Assembly: GCA_037446605.1 (NCBI GenBank)
Contig: JBBIIE010000133.1
Coordinates: 1 to 9,720, forward strand
Direction: 5' to 3'
Origin: JANXAZ01 sp037446605
GTDB lineage: Bacteria; Pseudomonadota; Alphaproteobacteria; Geminicoccales; Geminicoccaceae
Length of the DNA: 9,720 bases
Under the pieces are notes generated by a model, which was not told the origin of the DNA, did no database searches, and saw only the letters and a program-made list of their open reading frames with translations. Below, piece after piece: positions 6,494 to 9,720 of this stretch. Position 1 is the first letter of the stretch, and every line of letters begins with the position of its first letter. The translations under genes were made by a program, and so were the position numbers.

Positions 6494-7801
6494 TCAGCCG
6501 ACGAAGCCGAACTGGCGGGGCAGCCAGAGCACGAGCTCGGGGACGAAGGTGACGAGGAAGAGCGTCGCGATCATGACCGCGAGCAGGGGCAGCATCGGCT
6601 TGACGACGGCCGTGATCGGCAGCCCGGCGATCCGGCAGCCCACGAAGAGCGAGGTGCCGACGGGTGGGGTGATCAGCCCGAAGGCGAGGTTGACGACCAT
6701 GAGCACGCCCAGGTGCACGAGGTCGATGCCGAGCTTCTGCGCCAAGGGCAGGATGATCGGCACGATCATGATGAGTGCCGGCGTCATGTCGATGAACATG
6801 CCGGTCACGAGCAGCAGCAGGTTCAACAGGACCAGGAGCATCCAGCGGTCGTCGGCGAGGGCGAGGAAGTTCTCGGCGACCCAGGCCGGCACCTTCTCGT
6901 AGGCCAGGATGAAGGAGAACACCGAGGTGGTGGCAATGAGGAACAGGACCACGGCGGTGGTGAGGCAGCTCTCCCAGAGGATGGCGGGCAGATCGCGCAG
7001 ATGGATCTCGCGGTAGACGACGATCGTCAGGAAGAGCGCGTAGAGGGCGGCAATCGCGCCGGCCTCGGTCGCGGTCGTGATACCGGCGGTGATGCCACCC
7101 AGGATGATCACCAGGGTGAAGAGCCCGGCGAGCCCGGCGCCGATCCGCCGGAGCTTCTCGGCGGTGGGCAGGGCGGGCGTGCGGGTCGGGTGGTAGAGCC
7201 TGCCGTGCACGTAGGCGACGATCAACTGGCCTAGGCCGATCAGGATGCCCGGGACCACCCCGCCCAGCAGCAGGCCGCCGACCGAGACGTTGCCCGCCAG
7301 ATAGGCGAACAGGATCATGGCGATCGAGGGCGGGACGATCGGCCCCATGGTCGCCGAGGTCAGCGTGATCGCGGTGGCGAAGCTCTTCGAGTAGCCGTCC
7401 GCGACCATGGCGCCGATCATCATCCGGCCGATCGAGGAGACGTCCGCCACGGCCGAGCCCGACACGCCGCCGAAGAACATGGAGGAGAGCACGTTGATCT
7501 GGGCGAGGCCGCCCGGGAAGCGGCCGACCAGCACCTCGGCCATGGCAACGAGACGCTTGGCCACCCCGCCATGCGCCATCACCGCACCAGTGAAGACGAA
7601 GAAGACCACGGCCAGCAGCGGGAAGCTGTTGATGCCGAAGAGCATCTTCTGGACGAGGGTGACGTTGTCGATGACGAACGGGTTGCCCATCCAGGCGTAG
7701 CCGAGCGCACCCAGCGCGGCGGCGATGCCGATCGCAAACGCGATCGGCACGCCCAGGAGCATGAGCAGGACGAAGGAGCCCACCAGGATCAGGACGATCA
7801 T
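6494..7801 (-). CDS. dctM: TRAP transporter large permease subunit (DctM)
   Basis: DctM is the large membrane subunit of a tripartite ATP-independent periplasmic transporter and carries the sodium-driven translocation path. The 435-residue protein is almost wholly hydrophobic, with the usual dozen or so membrane segments. Family signatures are clear: FFGGVSGSAVADVSSIG (about 109-125), ATMGPIVPPSIAMILFAYLAG (about 150-170), and in the second half AFGLITPPVGTSLFVGCRIAG. ATG at 7801 gives a full N-terminal membrane segment (IVLILVGSFVLLMLLGVPIAF). It follows the dctQ stop by seven bases and has no evident ribosome binding site of its own, so it is probably translated by reinitiation. Substrate cannot be read from this subunit. 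Confidence 0.96.
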   Translation of the reverse strand: MIVLILVGSFVLLMLLGVPIAFAIGIAAALGALGYAWMGNPFVIDNVTLVQKMLFGINSFPLLAVVFFVFTGAVMAHGGVAKRLVAMAEVLVGRFPGGLAQINVLSSMFFGGVSGSAVADVSSIGRMMIGAMVADGYSKSFATAITLTSATMGPIVPPSIAMILFAYLAGNVSVGGLLLGGVVPGILIGLGQLIVAYVHGRLYHPTRTPALPTAEKLRRIGAGLAGLFTLVIILGGITAGITTATEAGAIAALYALFLTIVVYREIHLRDLPAILWESCLTTAVVLFLIATTSVFSFILAYEKVPAWVAENFLALADDRWMLLVLLNLLLLVTGMFIDMTPALIMIVPIILPLAQKLGIDLVHLGVLMVVNLAFGLITPPVGTSLFVGCRIAGLPITAVVKPMLPLLAVMIATLFLVTFVPELVLWLPRQFGFVG

Positions 7802-7808
7802 CGGGGGC

Positions 7809-8324
7809 TCAGTCCGGGGCGGTCAGGAGCTCGACGCGCCGCGTGCGCAGCTCCGGTGCGAGCCAGATGTTCAACAGATCGCGCAGCGCGAAGAGCGTGA
7901 TCAGCGCGCCCGCGATCGGCAGGGCGCTGTAGTACCAGACGTTGCGGAAGGGGATCGATTCCATGAGATCGGAGCCGAACTCCTGGACGAACTGGACGCC
8001 GAAGACGAGCATGACGAGCCCGAAGCCCAGGATCGCCAGGTCGACGAGGCCGTGCAGGAGGCGGCCGAGCGCGCCGCCGGCCTTCTCGAGCAGCACATCC
8101 AGCGCGATGTGCTCCTTGAGGTCGACGCCGCAGGCGGCCGCCATGAAGCCGATCCAGATCAGGAGGTAGCGCGGCACCTCCTCCGACCAGGAGGGCACCT
8201 TGCCGATCGTGCCGCGCAGCACGACGGTGGCGATCACCACCGCGAAGAGCGCGGTGGCGAGTGCGAGCGTCCAGGCCCGCGCGATCGATCCGACGAGGTC
8301 GCAGAGCCGGTTGAAGGCGCGCAC
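7809..8324 (-). CDS. dctQ: TRAP transporter small permease subunit (DctQ)
   Basis: DctQ is the small four-helix membrane subunit that scaffolds DctM in a TRAP transporter. The 171-residue protein shows four hydrophobic segments (about 17-36, 51-68, 91-113 and 130-150) and the recognisable DctQ stretch SWSEEVPRYLLIWIGFMAAA followed by GVDLKEHIALDVLL. Start is GTG at 8324-8322, with GAGGAG four bases upstream; no upstream ATG exists in frame near it. It follows dctP by 69 bp containing a strong hairpin, and precedes dctM by seven bases, the standard P-Q-M order. Confidence 0.93.
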   Translation of the reverse strand: MRAFNRLCDLVGSIARAWTLALATALFAVVIATVVLRGTIGKVPSWSEEVPRYLLIWIGFMAAACGVDLKEHIALDVLLEKAGGALGRLLHGLVDLAILGFGLVMLVFGVQFVQEFGSDLMESIPFRNVWYYSALPIAGALITLFALRDLLNIWLAPELRTRRVELLTAPD

Positions 8325-8328
8325 GCCG

Positions 8329-8334
8329 CTCCTC
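8329..8334 (-). promoter_or_regulatory. Ribosome binding site of dctQ
   Basis: GAGGAG ends four bases before the GTG at 8324, a slightly short spacing, and is the main reason for taking GTG as the start. Confidence 0.6.
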
Positions 8335-8350
8335 GCCCGCCCGCGGGAGG

Positions 8351-8373
8351 GGGCGGCCGCGAGCCGGCCGCCC
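8351..8373 (-). other. Perfect 9-bp intercistronic stem-loop between dctP and dctQ
   Basis: On the transcribed strand GGGCGGCCG, a five-base loop (GCTCG) and CGGCCGCCC form a perfect 9-bp all-GC stem within the 69-bp dctP-dctQ gap. No run of T follows, so it is not a classical intrinsic terminator. Such hairpins after a binding-protein gene commonly protect its mRNA 3' end or reduce downstream expression, giving more binding protein than permease; that role here is inferred. Confidence 0.5.
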
Positions 8374-8393
8374 GCCGCGAACCGATCGGGTCC

Positions 8394-9383
8394 TCAGAAG
8401 TTCTTCTGGGTGTCGAGGAGGAACCTGACCTCCTCGGCGACGCCCAGGCGCTTGCCCTCCTTGTCGAGCAGCTCGCCCACCGCCTTGACGAACGGCGCCT
8501 TGTCGACGTCGGTCACCACCTTGAAGTTGGGCAGCGACTTGAGGAAGGCGAGCGAGGCGGTCTCGTCGGCCGCCCAGGCGCCGCGCATGTAGGCCTCGGC
8601 CTCGCGGCCGGCCTGCATGATCGCCTCGCGCTGCTTGGGGGTGAGGCGGTCCATCACGCGCTTGGAGGCGATCAGGATGTCGGGGATGCGGGCGTGCTCG
8701 TTGAGCACCAGCACCTTGGTCACCTCGTAGAACTTCATCGAGCGGACCGAGGGCGGGTTGTTCTCGGCCCCGTCGACCACCCCGGTCTGCAGCGCGTTGT
8801 AGAGCTCGCCCCAGGCGACCGGCACACCGGTGCCGCCGAACGCCTCCATCATTGCGATCTGCACCGGGCTCGCCATGGTGCGGATCTTCTTGCCGGCGAG
8901 CTTGGCCGGATCGGTGATCTCCTCCTTGGCGAAGAAGCTCCGCGCACCGCTGTCCATGAAGCCGAGCACGACGATGCCCTTCTCCTCGAGCGGCTTGACG
9001 AAGTTGCGGCCGCGCTCGGAGGTCAGGTACCACCAGTAGTGGCGCGAGTTCTTGAACAGGAACGGCAGCGAGAACATGTCGATGCGCGGATCGACCTGCG
9101 AGAGATTGGCCGCCGACACGGTGAAGAAGGCGATCGTGCCGTTGCGGATCGACTGCACCGACTCGACCGCGTCGCCCAGGCCGCGGGCATGGTGCACGTC
9201 GAGCTTGATCTCGCCGTTGGTGAGCTGCTCGACCCGGTCGGCGAAGAAGTCGTGGGTCATCGAGAGCGCGTGGTCGGGCGCGTGCAGCCCGTTGATCTTG
9301 AGCTCGATCGCCGCGCGCGCGTCCGTGCCCCAAAGGAGCGCGCCCGCCGCGAGCGCACCGATCGCCAGCCGTCTGGCCACCAT
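8394..9383 (-). CDS. dctP: TRAP transporter periplasmic solute-binding protein, DctP family
   Basis: DctP binds the solute in the periplasm and delivers it to DctQM. The product is 329 residues, normal for the DctP (not TAXI) family. A signal peptide (VARRLAIGALAAGALLWGTDARAA) is followed by the mature opening IELKINGLHAPDHALSMTHDFFADRVEQLT. Later come the hinge-lobe motif GKKIRTM, whose R168 is at the position of the arginine that pairs with a substrate carboxylate in characterised members, then GTGVPVAWGELYNALQTGVVDGAEN with E207, N208 and N209. A carboxylate substrate is therefore likely, but its identity cannot be read from sequence. ATG at 9383 is preferred: GGGGAGG lies seven bases upstream, and it alone places the signal peptide correctly. 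The frame stays open upstream to 9473 without any signal-peptide sense. First gene of a TRAP operon, 97 bp after a YbaK gene on the same strand. Confidence 0.95.
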   Translation of the reverse strand: MVARRLAIGALAAGALLWGTDARAAIELKINGLHAPDHALSMTHDFFADRVEQLTNGEIKLDVHHARGLGDAVESVQSIRNGTIAFFTVSAANLSQVDPRIDMFSLPFLFKNSRHYWWYLTSERGRNFVKPLEEKGIVVLGFMDSGARSFFAKEEITDPAKLAGKKIRTMASPVQIAMMEAFGGTGVPVAWGELYNALQTGVVDGAENNPPSVRSMKFYEVTKVLVLNEHARIPDILIASKRVMDRLTPKQREAIMQAGREAEAYMRGAWAADETASLAFLKSLPNFKVVTDVDKAPFVKAVGELLDKEGKRLGVAEEVRFLLDTQKNF

Positions 9384-9390
9384 CGTCGAG

Positions 9391-9397
9391 CCTCCCC
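9391..9397 (-). promoter_or_regulatory. Strong ribosome binding site of dctP
   Basis: GGGGAGG on the transcribed strand, seven bases before the ATG, is the strongest ribosome binding site in the window and fits a highly expressed binding protein. It decides the start over the in-frame ATG at 9473. Confidence 0.7.
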
Positions 9398-9402
9398 AGG
9401 CT

Positions 9403-9424
9403 GCGGCCGCCGCCGGGCGGCCAC
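9403..9424 (-). other. Leader hairpin upstream of dctP
   Basis: GGCCGCC (9422-9416), a four-base loop and GGCGGCC (9411-9405) form a 7-bp stem, extendable by a G-U and a G-C pair to 9 bp, ending six bases before the dctP ribosome binding site. It could stop ybaK transcription or shape the dctP leader, but it lacks a T-run and G/C hairpins are frequent at this composition. Confidence 0.25.
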
Positions 9425-9444
9425 GGGTCGTCGTCCGGGCCAAG

Positions 9445-9473
9445 ACGCTATCGGCTCGCCGCCCCGGGGGCAA
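9445..9473 (-). promoter_or_regulatory. Weak candidate dctP promoter
   Basis: TTGCCC (9473-9468) and TAGCGT (9450-9445) are 17 bases apart in the ybaK-dctP gap, matching four and three consensus positions of sigma-70. Distance to the dctP ATG is about 61 bases. This is the only local patch of A and T in the gap, but the match is weak and dctP could also be read from a promoter before ybaK. Confidence 0.22.
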
Positions 9474-9482
9474 GCGGCCGGC

Positions 9483-9720
9483 TCAGCGGGCCAGATCGGC
9501 CACCTGCGCGCCCGTGGCGGCCTGGAGGTCGGAGGTCGCGAGCTCGAGCTGCAGGCCGCGCCGGCCGCCGTTGACGAGCACGCTGCCGTGCTCCAGCGCG
9601 GCGCGGTCGAGGAAGAGCGGCAGGGCCCTGCGCTGGCCGAGCGGGCTGAGGCCGCCCTTGACGTAGCCGGTCGCCCGCTCGGCCGCGGCGAGCGGCGCGA
9701 GCTCGGCCTTCCGGGCGCCG
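9483..9720 (-). CDS. ybaK: YbaK/EbsC-family Cys-tRNA(Pro) deacylase, C-terminal part, cut by window edge
   Basis: YbaK-family enzymes clear cysteine mischarged on tRNA-Pro, a proofreading step in trans to prolyl-tRNA synthetase. The visible 78 residues contain the family's C-terminal signature: ERATGYVKGGLSPLGQRRALPLFLD, then VLVNGGRRGLQLELATSDLQAATGAQVADLAR before the stop at 9485-9483. The N-terminal part, which holds the conserved lysine of the active site, is beyond 9720, so activity cannot be judged. Related YbaK-domain proteins (ProX, YeaK types) act on other aminoacyl-tRNAs; the GYVxGGxSPLGQ stretch favours the YbaK proper type. It lies 99 bp upstream of dctP on the same strand and may or may not share a transcript with it. 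Confidence 0.85.
   Translation of the reverse strand, partial: GARKAELAPLAAAERATGYVKGGLSPLGQRRALPLFLDRAALEHGSVLVNGGRRGLQLELATSDLQAATGAQVADLAR

Noticed and set aside
6320..7234. Plus-strand frame rich in D, E, G, H, Q opposite dctM
   Set aside because: The composition is the reverse complement of a hydrophobic membrane protein; no recognisable domain.
7798..9333. 511-codon minus-strand frame across dctP and dctQ
   Set aside because: Arginine/alanine-rich shifted-frame translation of the real genes; no start signal and no family similarity.
1..9720. tRNA, rRNA, CRISPR, insertion sequence, prophage or toxin-antitoxin content
   Set aside because: No spaced direct repeats, terminal inverted repeats, transposase/integrase motifs or cloverleaf-like sequences were seen; nearly all of the window is accounted for by conserved housekeeping and transport genes.

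Overview
The window is very GC-rich, gene-dense DNA with closely packed, often overlapping genes and frequent GTG/TTG starts. Gene content (LptD with SurA and RsmA; PepA with HolC; a DctP/DctQ/DctM TRAP transporter) points to a Gram-negative proteobacterium. The pepA-holC pair and the lptD-surA-rsmA cluster fit a high-GC alphaproteobacterium best, possibly of the Rhodospirillales/Geminicoccales type; that placement is inference from gene order and protein style, not a measured phylogeny.

Layout. (1) 1-3441, minus strand: an outer-membrane biogenesis and ribosome-maturation operon read right to left, lptD > surA > rsmA. lptD and surA overlap by 4 bases. rsmA runs off the left edge and has no ATG, GTG or TTG start in its open frame. 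The pdxA gene often found between surA and rsmA, and the lptF/lptG genes often found before lptD, are absent here. (2) 3442-3583: a 142-bp divergent promoter region. (3) 3584-5547, plus strand: pepA (M17 leucyl aminopeptidase) and holC (DNA polymerase III chi), overlapping by 4 bases at TTGA. (4) 5567-9383, minus strand, convergent with holC: a TRAP transporter operon dctP > dctQ > dctM, followed 12 bp later by a secreted three-module protein (MliC-like, COG3650-like, META/HslJ-like). A 9-bp perfect hairpin lies between dctP and dctQ. (5) 9483-9720, minus strand: the C-terminal part of a YbaK-family Cys-tRNA(Pro) deacylase, cut by the right edge.

How they work together. SurA chaperones outer-membrane beta-barrels such as LptD, which inserts LPS into the outer leaflet, so that pair is a functional unit. 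PepA and HolC are a conserved but functionally unrelated pair. DctP captures an unidentified solute, probably an organic acid, for import through DctQM. The MliC/META protein looks like an envelope-stress or lysozyme-inhibitor protein and its place at the end of a TRAP operon is the least conventional feature of the window. I saw no tRNA, rRNA, CRISPR array, insertion sequence or phage gene.
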